64,000 nt of DNA from Microbacterium sp. Leaf151 (GCF_001424225.1 NZ_LMOR01000003.1:189006-253005), one strand, 5' to 3'. Numbered from the stretch's first letter, positions 15,894 to 25,675 are shown. A program made the numbers and translations. Notes: generated by a model from the sequence alone, not told the origin.

Positions 15894-18800
15894 ATGCCCA
15901 ACGCTGCTTCGCGCGTACCCGCGCGCCGCTTCACGACCGCGCTGAGCGCCGCCCTCGGCGTCGCTCTGCTCGGTTCCGCACTCGTTCCGCTTCCGGCTTT
16001 CGCCGCAGACGGCCCCCGGGTGGTGATCAACGAGGCCTACCTGAAGGGTGGAAGCAACGGCGCCTTCTTCAACCAGAAGTTCGTCGAGTTGTACAACGCC
16101 GGCGACACCGCTCAGGACCTCAGCGGATGGTCGCTGCAGTACCGCTCCGCGAGCAGCGTGGTGGCTCCGACCGGTGCGAACACGCAGCCGCTGACCGGGT
16201 CGATCGCCCCCGGCGGCTATTACCTCATCGGACTGCCGGGCAACGGCACGAACGGGGCGGACCTGCCCGCCGCTGACATCACGAGCGGGGGCCTCAACCC
16301 CTCGGGCACCACCGGCCAGCTGTTCCTCGCCAACGTCGCGGAGTCGCTCGCGGTGCCCGCGGGCTCCGTCGCCGACACTCGCGTCGTCGACTTCCTCGGG
16401 TACGGCGGCGCGGCGAGCGTCGAGACCACGGCGGCGTCCGTCGACGGCCCCAACGGTACGGCGAACGCGCTCGTGCGCACGGGCTTCGTCGACACGAACG
16501 ACAACTCCCTCGACTTCACCAACACCACCACCGTGACGCCCCAGGGCTCGGGCGGCGCGGTCACGCCGACGCCCGCGCCGACCGCCACGGCCACCCCCAC
16601 AGCGACGCCGACCGCCACGCCGACGCCGGCACCCACCGCGACCGTCACCCCCGGCGCGGTCACGCCGATCCGTGACATCCAGGGCACCGGAGCCATGACG
16701 CCGCTCGCGGGCGCCGTCGTCACCACGCGCGGTATCGTCACCGCCGCTTACCCGACCGGCGGATACAACGGGTTCTACATCCAGACACCCGGCACCGGGG
16801 GCCCGCTCGACCCGGCCACCCACACCGCCTCCGACGCCGTCTTCGTCTACGGTTCCGACGCCACCATGAAGGTGTCGATCGGCCAGCACGTCGAGGTCAC
16901 GGGAACGGCGACCGAATTCGCCGGCCAGACCCAGATCACCGCCGACGGCGCCGCGGTCAGCATCCTGACGGAGCAGGCCGCCGCCGTGCAGCCCGCGAAG
17001 GTCTCATGGCCGAAGACCGACGAGGAGCGCGAGCGCTTCGAGGGCATGCTCCTCGAGCCGCAGGGCGACTTCACCGTCACCAACACCTACTCGACCAATC
17101 AGTACGCCGAGGTGGGTCTGGCGGCCGGCGAGACGCCGCTGCGCACCCCCACCGACGTGGCGCGCCCCGACACACCCGCCTACGTGGCGGCCGTCGCCGA
17201 CAACAACGCGCGCGCGGTCGTCCTCGACGATGGTGCGTCGATCAACTTCTTGAACGACGCCAACAAGGGCATCCCGTTGCCGTACGTCTCGCTCACCGAG
17301 CCGGTGCGCGTCGGTGCCCCCGTGTCGTTCGAGACGCCGGTCATTCTCGACTTCCGCAACAACGCGTGGAAGTTCCAGCCGACGCAGCAGCTGACCGTCG
17401 ACAACGCGGGCGGCGTGCAGCCGGCGACTTTCGGGAACACCCGCACCGCGGCGCCTGAGGACGTCGGCGGAAACGTGAAGATCTCGAGCTTCAACGTGCT
17501 CAACTACTTCACGACCACCGCCGAGAGCGTCGGTTGCACCTCGACGTACAAGGACCGCGAGGGCAACCCCATCACGGCCGACACGTGCCCCGCTCCGGGA
17601 CCACGTGGTGCCGCTGACGCCGAGAACCTCCAACGTCAGCAGGACAAGATCGTCGCGGCGATCAACGGACTCGGTGCCGATGTCGTCTCGCTCGAAGAGA
17701 TCGAGAACTCCGCCGCCTTCGGCAAGGACCGCGATGAGGCGCTGTCGACCCTCGTCGACGCGCTGAACGCCGCGCTCGGCTCGTCGGAGTGGGCGTTCGT
17801 TCCGTCGGCCGCCGTGCTTCCGGCATCCGAAGACGTCATCCGCACCGCCTTCATCTACAAGAAGGCCGTCGTCGCGCCGTCGGGTGACAGCGTCATCCTC
17901 GATGACCCGGCGTTCCGCAACGCTCGTCAGCCGCTCGCGCAGGCTTTCGCCCCGGTCTCCGCTCCGGATGCCAAGATCCTCGCGATCGTGAACCACTTCA
18001 AGTCCAAGGGCGACAGTCGTCCGGCCGCCACCGGTGACAACGCCAATGGCATCCAGGGTGCCTTCAACGGTGATCGCGTGCGCCAGGCGGACGCCCTCGG
18101 GAAGTTCGCGAAGGCCCGCGCGGCCGAGGTCGGCACCGACGAGGTGTTCCTGCTCGGCGACTTCAACGCCTACACGCAGGAGGACCCGATCCAGAAGCTG
18201 CGCGAGTACGGCTTCGAGCCCCTCGAGGCGGGCACGGGAGAGTACTCGTACTCGTTCAGCGGTCAGTCCGGTTCGCTCGACCACGTGCTGGCGTCGCCGT
18301 CGGCACGGGAGCTGGTCACCGGCACCGACATCTGGAGCATCAATGCCGTCGAGGCGCTCGCCCTCGAGTACAGCCGCTTCAACTACAACGTGCGGAACTT
18401 CTACGACGCGTCGCCCTATCGCTCCAGCGACCACGACCCCGTCGTCGTCGGGCTCGATCTCGGCGTCACCACGGTCAATCTGCTCGGCATCAACGACTTC
18501 CACGGTCGTATCGACGCCAACACGGTGAAGTTCGCCGGCACCATCGAGCAGCTGCGCGCCGAGGGGGGCGAGGACAACACCCTCTTCCTCTCCAACGGAG
18601 ACAACATCGGGGCGTCGCTGTTCGCCTCGGCGTATTTCGACGACGAGCCGACCATCGAGGTGCTGAACGCGCTCGAGCTCGCGGCATCCGCCACGGGCAA
18701 CCACGAGTTCGACACGGGCGCCGCCGACCTCACCAGGCGCGTGTCCGACTCCGCCGACTTCCCCTACCTCGCGGCGAACGTCTACAAGAACGGGGAGCCG

Positions 18801-20540
18801 CTGCTCGACGAGTACGCGATCTTCGAGGTCGACGGAGTGCGCGTCGGCGTCATCGGCGCCGTCACGCAGGAGACGGCGCAGCTCGTCTCGCCCGGCGGTA
18901 TCGAGGGCATCGAGTTCCGCGAGCCCGTGGCCGAGGTGAACCGCGTCGTCGCCGAGATCGAGGATCAGGTCGACGTCATCGTCGCCGAGTACCACGAGGG
19001 TGCCGCCGAAGGCGACTCCACGGGCGAGACGATCGAGGCAGCGGTGGCCGCCGGCGGCGCCTTCGCCAAGATCGTGAACGAGACGGATGCCGCGGTCGAC
19101 GCGATCTTCACCGGTCACACCCACCAGAAGTACGCGTGGGACGCTCCGATCCCGGGCGGTGAGGGGACACGCCCGATCGTTCAGACCGGGAGCTACGGCG
19201 AGAACATCGGCGAGATCGTATTGACCGTCGACCAGCAGAACGGCGAGGTCGTCGACTACTCCGCGCGCAATGTGCCCCGCCTCGCCGCGGCGACCGTGCC
19301 GAACAACGCCGAGCAGACCGCCGCGAACAGCGCAGCCCTGGATGCCGAGCTGATCGCCACCTATCCGCGCGTGAAAGAGGTCGACCGTATCGTGAAGCTC
19401 GCGCGCACCGAGGCGGACCGAGTCGGTGCACAACCCGTGGGGTCGGTCACCGCCGACATCACCACCGCCTTCCGGGGCGGGTCGTACGTCGACGGCGTCT
19501 ACACGGGCGGCCAGCGCGACGACCGCTCGAAGCAGTCCGCGCTCGGCGGCCTGGTCGCCGACGCCCTGCGCGACACCCTCGCCGACCCCGCGCGCGGCGG
19601 GGCGGAGATCGCCTTGGTCAACCCGGGCGGTCTGCGCGCCGAACTCCTGTACGCCGGCGACGGGGTCATCACACGGGCCGAGGCGAACGCGGTGCTGCCG
19701 TTCGTGAACAACCTGTGGACCACCACCCTGACCGGGGAACAGCTGCGACTCGCTCTCGAGCAGCAGTGGGGTGACACGGCGGGCCGCGACCGCGACCTCG
19801 CGCTCGGTGTCTCGGAGAACGTGCGCGTCACGTACGACGTCGCCCGGGGCGCGGGTCAGCGCATCACCGGCATCTGGATCGACGGGGCTCCCGTCGACCC
19901 TGCCGCGACGTATCGGGTCGGCTCGTTCAGCTTCCTCCTGCAGGGCGGCGACGCCTTCGCGGCCCTCGGGCAGGGCGCCGACACGCGCGACTCCGGCCTG
20001 ATCGACCGCGACGGGTGGATCGCCTACCTCGAGGCGAACCTTGACCTCACCCCCGACTTCACCGCCCGTGCGGTGCAGGTCTCGGGTGTGCCCGCTCAGG
20101 TCGAGCCGGGCGGCGACGTCACCGTCGCGGTCTCGAACCTCGACCTCACCTCTCTCGGCGCTCCGGCCAACACGTCGCTGTCGGCGACGTGGGGTGCGGC
20201 AGACGAGGCCGTGGACTTCCCCGTCATGAACGGGGCGGCGACGGTCACCCTCGGCGTTCCCGCCGACGCCACGGGCGAGGTCGCGCTGCAGCTCAGCGCG
20301 CAGCCGAGCGGCACCGACGTGACGGTTCCGATCCGGGTCGGTGCGCTCGCGGGCGGCGGCGGTTCGGGCTCCGGCGGTTCGGGGTCCGGCGCGGGCCAGG
20401 GCAACACACCGGGCACGGGTGGCTCGCTCCCCGTGACCGGTACCGACACGGGCTGGATGGGTGCCGGCCTCCTCGCGGCACTCGCGCTGCTCGGGCTCGG
20501 CGTGTTCGCGCGTCGCCGGGCGGTGCGCCAGAGCGACTGA
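15894..20540 (+). CDS. Cell-wall-anchored extracellular nuclease fused to 5'-nucleotidase (ExeM/NucH-UshA type)
   Basis: This 1548-residue multidomain protein should degrade extracellular DNA and release phosphate. In order it has a signal peptide (about 1-40), a lamin-tail-like domain (VVINEAYLKGG, then FVELYN), and a TPTPAPTATATP linker near residues 220-255. An OB-fold region and an endonuclease/exonuclease/phosphatase domain follow (ISSFNVLNYF near 528, then VVSLEEIEN, LLGDFNAYTQ and SSDHDPVVVG). The metallophosphoesterase part has INDFHGRI near 864, SNGDNIG, ATGNHEFD and FTGHTHQKY. A 5'-nucleotidase C-terminal domain (VNPGGLRAEL) and a Gly/Ser linker lead to sortase motif LPVTG near 1512 with a membrane helix and RRR tail. 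Catalytic motifs look intact. GGAG precedes the ATG. Confidence 0.95.
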   Translation: MPNAASRVPARRFTTALSAALGVALLGSALVPLPAFAADGPRVVINEAYLKGGSNGAFFNQKFVELYNAGDTAQDLSGWSLQYRSASSVVAPTGANTQPLTGSIAPGGYYLIGLPGNGTNGADLPAADITSGGLNPSGTTGQLFLANVAESLAVPAGSVADTRVVDFLGYGGAASVETTAASVDGPNGTANALVRTGFVDTNDNSLDFTNTTTVTPQGSGGAVTPTPAPTATATPTATPTATPTPAPTATVTPGAVTPIRDIQGTGAMTPLAGAVVTTRGIVTAAYPTGGYNGFYIQTPGTGGPLDPATHTASDAVFVYGSDATMKVSIGQHVEVTGTATEFAGQTQITADGAAVSILTEQAAAVQPAKVSWPKTDEERERFEGMLLEPQGDFTVTNTYSTNQYAEVGLAAGETPLRTPTDVARPDTPAYVAAVADNNARAVVLDDGASINFLNDANKGIPLPYVSLTEPVRVGAPVSFETPVILDFRNNAWKFQPTQQLTVDNAGGVQPATFGNTRTAAPEDVGGNVKISSFNVLNYFTTTAESVGCTSTYKDREGNPITADTCPAPGPRGAADAENLQRQQDKIVAAINGLGADVVSLEEIENSAAFGKDRDEALSTLVDALNAALGSSEWAFVPSAAVLPASEDVIRTAFIYKKAVVAPSGDSVILDDPAFRNARQPLAQAFAPVSAPDAKILAIVNHFKSKGDSRPAATGDNANGIQGAFNGDRVRQADALGKFAKARAAEVGTDEVFLLGDFNAYTQEDPIQKLREYGFEPLEAGTGEYSYSFSGQSGSLDHVLASPSARELVTGTDIWSINAVEALALEYSRFNYNVRNFYDASPYRSSDHDPVVVGLDLGVTTVNLLGINDFHGRIDANTVKFAGTIEQLRAEGGEDNTLFLSNGDNIGASLFASAYFDDEPTIEVLNALELAASATGNHEFDTGAADLTRRVSDSADFPYLAANVYKNGEPLLDEYAIFEVDGVRVGVIGAVTQETAQLVSPGGIEGIEFREPVAEVNRVVAEIEDQVDVIVAEYHEGAAEGDSTGETIEAAVAAGGAFAKIVNETDAAVDAIFTGHTHQKYAWDAPIPGGEGTRPIVQTGSYGENIGEIVLTVDQQNGEVVDYSARNVPRLAAATVPNNAEQTAANSAALDAELIATYPRVKEVDRIVKLARTEADRVGAQPVGSVTADITTAFRGGSYVDGVYTGGQRDDRSKQSALGGLVADALRDTLADPARGGAEIALVNPGGLRAELLYAGDGVITRAEANAVLPFVNNLWTTTLTGEQLRLALEQQWGDTAGRDRDLALGVSENVRVTYDVARGAGQRITGIWIDGAPVDPAATYRVGSFSFLLQGGDAFAALGQGADTRDSGLIDRDGWIAYLEANLDLTPDFTARAVQVSGVPAQVEPGGDVTVAVSNLDLTSLGAPANTSLSATWGAADEAVDFPVMNGAATVTLGVPADATGEVALQLSAQPSGTDVTVPIRVGALAGGGGSGSGGSGSGAGQGNTPGTGGSLPVTGTDTGWMGAGLLAALALLGLGVFARRRAVRQSD

Positions 20541-20557
20541 TCCGCAGTGATAACGGA

Positions 20558-20585
20558 GACCCCGGATGCCGTGGCATCCGGGGTC
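20558..20585. terminator. Terminator after the nuclease gene, GGATGCC/GGCATCC arms
   Basis: GACCCCGGATGCC (20558-20570) pairs perfectly with 20573-20585 around a 2-nt apex. A second, partial copy of the right arm (GTGGCATCCGGGGTC) occurs about 45 bp further on. Confidence 0.85.
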
Positions 20586-20641
20586 TTCGTCGTCTCGCAC
20601 GAGGGGCTTCGGACGCCGTGGCATCCGGGGTCTCCGTCGTC

Positions 20642-21652
20642 TCAGGCGGAGCGCGGGGGCGCGGTGGACGCGCGCACGACGAGGCGCGTCTCGGCCTCGG
20701 TGCGACGGGGGGCGTCGCCGGTGCCCTCGATCAGGGAGACGAGGATGCGCGTCGCGGCGATGCCCTGTGCCAGGGGGAACTGCTCGACCGTGGTGAGGGA
20801 GAACATCTCGGCGTAATCGTGCCCGTCGATGCCCACGACGCTCAGCTCGGTCGGCACCGAGATCCCCATGCGCCGTGCCGCGATGATCACGCCGATCGCG
20901 ACCTCGTCGCACGCGGCGACCACCCCCGTCGGACGCGACGCCGCGTCGGCGAGGAAGGAGGCCGCCGCGGCGTACGCATCGGTGATGGTCAGGGTGGAGG
21001 GGACGTTTCGGATACGCACGGCCAGGCCGTTGTCGTTCATTGCGTTGCGATACCCGATGGAGCGCTCGTCGACGTCTTTCGCAGGAGCGTCCGTCGGGGG
21101 AGTGCTGCCCACGAAGGCGATGTCGGTGTGCCCCAGTGCGATCAGGTGCTGCGTGATGATGCGGGTGATCGCGATGTTGTCGAGCCCGAGCGTCGGCACG
21201 CCGGAGAGGGCGTTTCCGATACTGACGACGGGTTTGCCGATGTTGGCGAGGCGCTCGAGGTCGGCGTCGTCGGGCTCGAGGGCGACCGCGATGATGCCGT
21301 CGAAGCGCTTGCGCGCCAGGTAGGTCGAGTACAGGCTCTCCCGGTCGTTCGAGCCGGGTTCGGCAACGTACAGGGTCACGTCGTAGCCGAGCGGGATGAG
21401 GGTGCGTTCGACGCCCTCGACGATCGCCCCGAAGTACCACCGGTTCACCTTGGGCACGATCAGCGCGATCGTGCGCGTGCGGCCGGTGGCCAGGCTCACC
21501 GCGCTCGTGGAGGGGACGTATCCCAGGGATGCCGCCGCGTCGGCCACGCGTCGGCGCGTGCCGTCGGAGACGTAGCCGCCGCCGGTGAGGGCGCGGCTGG
21601 CGGTCGACTTGGACACGCCGGCCAGGCGTGCCACCTCAGCGATTCCGCTCAT
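20642..21652 (-). CDS. LacI-family transcriptional repressor of the adjacent sugar ABC operon
   Basis: This 336-residue protein has an N-terminal LacI helix-turn-helix (IAEVARLAGVSKSTASRALTGGGYVS) and a periplasmic-binding-protein-like sugar sensor (TRTIALIVPKVNRWYFGAIVEGV and later VVGIDGHDYAEMFSLTTVEQ). The start at 21652 is supported by GAGGAAG upstream; an in-frame extension of 20 residues is unlikely. It is divergent from a carbohydrate ABC transporter, with two GGAAYCGGTTCC palindromes between them, so it probably represses that transporter until a sugar, likely an alpha-glucoside, binds. Confidence 0.95.
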   Translation of the reverse strand: MSGIAEVARLAGVSKSTASRALTGGGYVSDGTRRRVADAAASLGYVPSTSAVSLATGRTRTIALIVPKVNRWYFGAIVEGVERTLIPLGYDVTLYVAEPGSNDRESLYSTYLARKRFDGIIAVALEPDDADLERLANIGKPVVSIGNALSGVPTLGLDNIAITRIITQHLIALGHTDIAFVGSTPPTDAPAKDVDERSIGYRNAMNDNGLAVRIRNVPSTLTITDAYAAAASFLADAASRPTGVVAACDEVAIGVIIAARRMGISVPTELSVVGIDGHDYAEMFSLTTVEQFPLAQGIAATRILVSLIEGTGDAPRRTEAETRLVVRASTAPPRSA

Positions 21653-21723
21653 GCGTGGACTTCCTCGTAATGGGTCGACGTCCGTGTCGACGTCGAGAAG
21701 AGTATCCAACATCGCGGCAAAGT

Positions 21724-21735
21724 GGAACCGGTTCC
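21724..21735. promoter_or_regulatory. LacI-type operator O1
   Basis: GGAACCGGTTCC is a perfect 12-bp palindrome with the central CG characteristic of LacI-family operators. It lies 72 bp before the lacI-type gene. Confidence 0.85.
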
Positions 21736-21799
21736 GGGGGCGCGTCCACGCTGCGGGCGGCGGAAATACGCCAGTTATCGGTTCGTGACCTGACGCTGG

Positions 21800-21845
21800 T
21801 TGCGACTCTTGTGAATTGCCTCTACGGTTGCCTGGAATCGGTTCC
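21800..21845 (+). promoter_or_regulatory. Sugar ABC operon promoter with LacI-type operator O2
   Basis: TTGCGA (21800-21805) and TACGGT (21823-21828) are 17 bp apart. Operator GGAATCGGTTCC (21834-21845), one mismatch from a perfect palindrome, covers the predicted start point just after the -10. O1 and O2 are 110 bp apart centre to centre, so looping is possible. Confidence 0.8.
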
Positions 21846-21889
21846 CGACTGGATCCGATGCACCATAGAACTCAAAGAGGAGAGACCAC

Positions 21890-23221
21890 ATGGGTATGTC
21901 ACAGCGGACTCGCATGCTGGCGCCCGTCGGGCTGCTGGCGATCGGTGCGATCGCGCTCGCGGGCTGCGCCGAAGGCGACAGTGGCGGCACGAGCGGATCG
22001 AGTGGGGGCGCGACCACGGTCCGCATCTCCGGCGGAATCACCGGCACCGAGGCCGACGCGCTGAACGAGACGTTCGCGCAGTTCACGCAGGACACGGGCA
22101 TCGAGGTCGTCTACACCGGTGACAAGAGCTTCGAGGGCAACATCGTCACGAAGGTGTCGGGTGGCGACGCCCCCGACATCGCGATCGTCCCGCAGCCGGG
22201 TCTGCTGAAGACCCTCATCGGCACCAACGAGGTGCAGCCGGCTTCCGACGCCGTCTCGTCGAACGTCGACGAGTACTGGGGCGAGGACTGGAAGTCGTAC
22301 GGCACCGAGGACGGCACGTTCTACGCCGCCCCGATGCTCGCCAACCTCAAGGGCTACATCTGGTACTCGCCGGCGAAGTTCGCCGAGTGGGGCGTCGAGA
22401 TCCCCAAGACGCTCGACGAGCTCATGACCCTCACCGCGACCATCCAGCAGAAGACCGGCGCAGCCCCGTGGTGCGCCGGCTTCGCCTCCGACGCCGCTTC
22501 GGGCTGGCCCGGCACCGACTGGGTCGAAGACATGGTGCTGCGTCTCTCGGGCCCCGACGTCTACGACCAGTGGGTCGCCAACGAGGTCGCGTTCACCGAC
22601 CCGCAGATCAAGGCGGCCTTCGACGCGGTGGGCGACATCCTGCTCAACCCTGCGTACGTCAACGCCGGCTTCGGCGACGTCAGCAGCATCAACTCGACCG
22701 CCTTCGCCGACGTCGCCGCCAAGGTCGCCGACGGCAGCTGCCCGATGACGCACCAGGCGTCGTTCCTCTCGGCCAACTTCCTGACGGTCACCAACGCGGC
22801 CGGTCAGACCCCGACGATCGCGCCCGACGGAGACGTCTATGCGTTCCTGACCCCGGGTGTGACCGAGGGTGAGCTCGCGGTCGAGGGTGGCGGCGAGTTC
22901 GTCGCGGCCTTCTCCGACGACGAGAGCGTGCAGAAGGTCGTCGAGTACATGTCGACGCCCGAGTTCGCCGACGCCCGCGTGAAGCTCGGCGGTGTGATCT
23001 CCGCCAACAAGGGAGCCGACCCGTCGCTCGCCTCGAGCGAGTTCCTCACGGAGGCGATGCAGACCCTGCAGGACCCGAGCACCACGGTTCGTTTCGACGC
23101 CTCCGACCTGATGCCGGCGACCGTCGGCTCGGGCTCGTTCTGGAAGGGCATGGTCAGCTGGATCGACGGTACGCCGACCGACCAGGTGCTCAGCGACATC
23201 CAGGCCGGCTACAACAACTGA
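21890..23221 (+). CDS. Sugar (alpha-glucoside-like) ABC transporter substrate-binding lipoprotein
   Basis: This 443-residue extracellular binding protein is of the family-1 type. Lipobox LAGC places the lipidated Cys at residue 26. The mature protein has TQDTGIEVVYTGDKSFEGNI, a WYSPAKFAEWGVEIPKTLDELM region and APWCAGFASDAASGWPGTDW, close to the AglE group. GAGGAGA lies before the ATG. It is the first gene of the LacI-controlled operon, and a strong hairpin separates it from the permeases, a common way to give the binding protein higher expression. Confidence 0.93.
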   Translation: MGMSQRTRMLAPVGLLAIGAIALAGCAEGDSGGTSGSSGGATTVRISGGITGTEADALNETFAQFTQDTGIEVVYTGDKSFEGNIVTKVSGGDAPDIAIVPQPGLLKTLIGTNEVQPASDAVSSNVDEYWGEDWKSYGTEDGTFYAAPMLANLKGYIWYSPAKFAEWGVEIPKTLDELMTLTATIQQKTGAAPWCAGFASDAASGWPGTDWVEDMVLRLSGPDVYDQWVANEVAFTDPQIKAAFDAVGDILLNPAYVNAGFGDVSSINSTAFADVAAKVADGSCPMTHQASFLSANFLTVTNAAGQTPTIAPDGDVYAFLTPGVTEGELAVEGGGEFVAAFSDDESVQKVVEYMSTPEFADARVKLGGVISANKGADPSLASSEFLTEAMQTLQDPSTTVRFDASDLMPATVGSGSFWKGMVSWIDGTPTDQVLSDIQAGYNN

Positions 23222-23236
23222 TCGATTTGACCGATC

Positions 23237-23269
23237 GATGGGCCGCCCGCGGTGCGCGGGCGGCCCATC
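23237..23269 (+). terminator. Strong intercistronic hairpin after the binding-protein gene
   Basis: A perfect 15-bp stem, GATGGGCCGCCCGCG (23237-23251) and its complement (23255-23269), has a 3-nt loop and no U-tract. Because the permease genes follow in the same direction, it may act as a partial terminator or as 3' protection of the first cistron. Confidence 0.75.
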
Positions 23270-23348
23270 CGGTCCATACTTCTAACCTGCCCGACGCGGC
23301 ATCCGGGCACTGATCGATGAGCACGAAGGCGTGTTCGGGAGGGACGTC

Positions 23349-24701
23349 ATGACCGACATCAAGAACGCGGAGACGACGCCGGCGGCGTCGCCACCGCCGA
23401 CCGGCCGGGGTAAGCCCGCGTCGCGCGGCTCCGCGGCCACTCATCGCACCACGCTGCTCGTGGTCATCGTCGGCCTCATCCTGGCGGTGGCCCTCTTCCT
23501 CTTCATGGTCACGCGCGCGCCGGTGGAGACCAGGCCGACCACGCTCGGGTTCTCGCTCAACAGCTTCTTCATCTGGCTCGGCGGTCTCAGCCCCATCGTG
23601 CAGATTCCGCTCGTGCTCGTGGCTTTCGGTGCCGTCGTCGGCATCCTGCTGCTGCTCATCGAATACGCGCCGCGATCCGGCAAGGGATACTTCTGGCTGC
23701 GGTTGGCGGCGTGCTTCGTCATCCCCGTGCTGGCATTCATGCTGCTGCGCCCCTACCAGAACGCCGTCATCTACGTGCTGGGCATCGCGATCCTCCTCGG
23801 GGCGATCCTGTTCTACGCCGACTACCGCTCCCGCCAGGGCGCGGGCTACCTGTTCCAGCTCATCCTGTTCGCCGCTCCCGCGGCGATCCTCCTGCTGCTC
23901 GGACTGGTGTACCCGGCGATCACGACCTTCTTCCAGTCGTTCTTCGACAAGACCGGTGAGAACTTCGTCGGCTTGGAGAACTACATCTGGACCTTCACGA
24001 ACCCCGAAGGGTTCTGGTCGGTCATCAACACCCTCATCTGGGTGCTGCTCGCGCCGACCATCGCGACGGCGATCGGTCTCGCGTACGCCGTCTTCATCGA
24101 CCGCGCCGCGGGGGAGAAGTACCTCAAGGTGCTCATCTTCATGCCCTTCGCGATCTCGTTCGTCGGTGCCGGCATCATCTGGAAGTTCGTCTACGACTTC
24201 CGCCAGGGCGACCAGCTCGGCATCCTGAACGCCATCGTCACCACCTTCGGCGGACAGCCGATCTCGTGGCTGTCGGCGGCGCCGTTGGTGAACACCCTCC
24301 TGCTCGTGGTCGTGTTCATCTGGAGCCAGACGGGCCTGGCGATGGTCATCCTCTCGGCCGCCATCAAGGCCGTGCCGCCGGAGCAGAACGAAGCAGCCGA
24401 GCTCGACGGCGCGAGCGCCTGGGAGCGGTTCATCAACGTCACGGTCCCCGGCATCCGTTCGTCGCTCATCGTGGTGCTCACCACCATCGCCATCGGCGCG
24501 CTGAAGATCTACGACATCGTCGCCGTCATGACCGGCGGTCGTAACGACTCGACCGTGCTCGCCTTCGAGATGGTCAACCAGCAGCAGCGATTCCAGAGCT
24601 ACGGACACTCCGCGGCGCTGGCGGTCGTGCTGTTCGTCTTCGTGCTGCCGTTGATCATCTTCAACGTGCGCCAGATCCGGAAGCAGAGGGAAGTGCGATG
24701 A
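23349..24701 (+). CDS. Sugar ABC transporter permease 1 (AglF/MalF-like)
   Basis: This 450-residue membrane protein has an unusually long N-terminal part with several extra helices (residues about 30-175) before the MalF-like core. The core carries the ATPase-contact loop NEAAELDGASAWERFINVTVPGIRS. GGGAGGG precedes the ATG, which is preferred over an upstream in-frame start. It overlaps permease 2 by 4 bp (ATGA). No ATPase gene is present; as in many actinobacteria a shared MsiK-type ATPase encoded elsewhere presumably drives it. Confidence 0.93.
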   Translation: MTDIKNAETTPAASPPPTGRGKPASRGSAATHRTTLLVVIVGLILAVALFLFMVTRAPVETRPTTLGFSLNSFFIWLGGLSPIVQIPLVLVAFGAVVGILLLLIEYAPRSGKGYFWLRLAACFVIPVLAFMLLRPYQNAVIYVLGIAILLGAILFYADYRSRQGAGYLFQLILFAAPAAILLLLGLVYPAITTFFQSFFDKTGENFVGLENYIWTFTNPEGFWSVINTLIWVLLAPTIATAIGLAYAVFIDRAAGEKYLKVLIFMPFAISFVGAGIIWKFVYDFRQGDQLGILNAIVTTFGGQPISWLSAAPLVNTLLLVVVFIWSQTGLAMVILSAAIKAVPPEQNEAAELDGASAWERFINVTVPGIRSSLIVVLTTIAIGALKIYDIVAVMTGGRNDSTVLAFEMVNQQQRFQSYGHSAALAVVLFVFVLPLIIFNVRQIRKQREVR

Positions 24702-25675
24702 CCACCTCCACCGTGGTGCTCGAACCCACGACCGACACCCGCACCGCGCGTCAGGTCGCGCGCGACACGCGCAAGCACGAGGCGATGGCGCGCAAGCGCC
24801 TGACCTCCAAGGGCGCGACGATCGCCGCCGTCGTGATCGCCTTCTTCTGGACGATCCCGACGTTCGGCCTGTTCCTCACCTCGTTCCGCCCCGGATCCGA
24901 CACCCAGTCGACCGGTTGGTGGACGGTGTTCACCGATCCGTCGTTCACGCTGGAGAACTACCGCCTCGCACTCACGTCGGGCGGCACCGCGCTGACGTTG
25001 GCGCAGTCGTTCTTGAACTCGTTGGCGATCACGATCCCGGTCGTGCTGTTCGCCCTCGCGATCGCCTCGCTCATCGCGTACGCCTTCGCGTGGATCGACT
25101 TCAAGGGGCGCAACTTCTTCTTCATCTTCATCTTCGCGCTGCAGATCGTGCCGCTGCAGATGGCACTCGTGCCGCTGCTGAGCCTGTTCTCGCGCGGGTT
25201 GACGATCAACGAGGTTACGATCTTCCCGGGCTTCGACCTGCGCGGTGTCGAGCACAGCTTCGCCACCGTGTGGATCGCGCACGTGATCTTCGCGATGCCG
25301 CTGGCGATCTTCCTGCTGCACAACTTCATCGCCGAGATCCCGGCCGAGGTCATCGAGGCCGCGCGCGTCGACGGCGCCGGTCACGGGCAGGTCTTCTTCC
25401 GCCTCATCCTGCCGCTTGCGGCTCCCGCCCTGGCCTCGTTCGCGGTGCTGGAGTTCATCTGGGTCTGGAACGACCTGCTGGTGGCGACGATCTTCGCGCC
25501 ATCGTCCTCTCTGCCATTGACGCAGTCGTTGAACTCTCTGTCGGGAACCTGGGGCGACCAGTGGTTCCTGCAGTCGGCGGGAACGTTCATCTCGATCCTC
25601 GTGCCGCTGATCGTGTTCTTCCTGCTGCAGCGCTTCTTCGTGCGCGGTCTGCTGGCGGGCGCGACGAAGGGCTGA
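24698..25675 (+). CDS. Sugar ABC transporter permease 2 (AglG/MalG-like)
   Basis: This 325-residue membrane protein has six predicted helices and the MalG-type loop EVIEAARVDGAGHGQVFFRLILPLAAPALA. The start codon overlaps the stop of permease 1, indicating coupled translation. It is the last gene of the operon and is followed by a strong hairpin. The family makes alpha-glucoside import the best guess; neighbouring sugars cannot be excluded. Confidence 0.94.
   Translation: MTTSTVVLEPTTDTRTARQVARDTRKHEAMARKRLTSKGATIAAVVIAFFWTIPTFGLFLTSFRPGSDTQSTGWWTVFTDPSFTLENYRLALTSGGTALTLAQSFLNSLAITIPVVLFALAIASLIAYAFAWIDFKGRNFFFIFIFALQIVPLQMALVPLLSLFSRGLTINEVTIFPGFDLRGVEHSFATVWIAHVIFAMPLAIFLLHNFIAEIPAEVIEAARVDGAGHGQVFFRLILPLAAPALASFAVLEFIWVWNDLLVATIFAPSSSLPLTQSLNSLSGTWGDQWFLQSAGTFISILVPLIVFFLLQRFFVRGLLAGATKG

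Noticed and set aside
17004..21440. A 1478-codon open frame on the minus strand
   Set aside because: It is antisense to the nuclease and in another frame of the LacI gene, both strongly supported; low-complexity Arg/Asp content marks a shadow.
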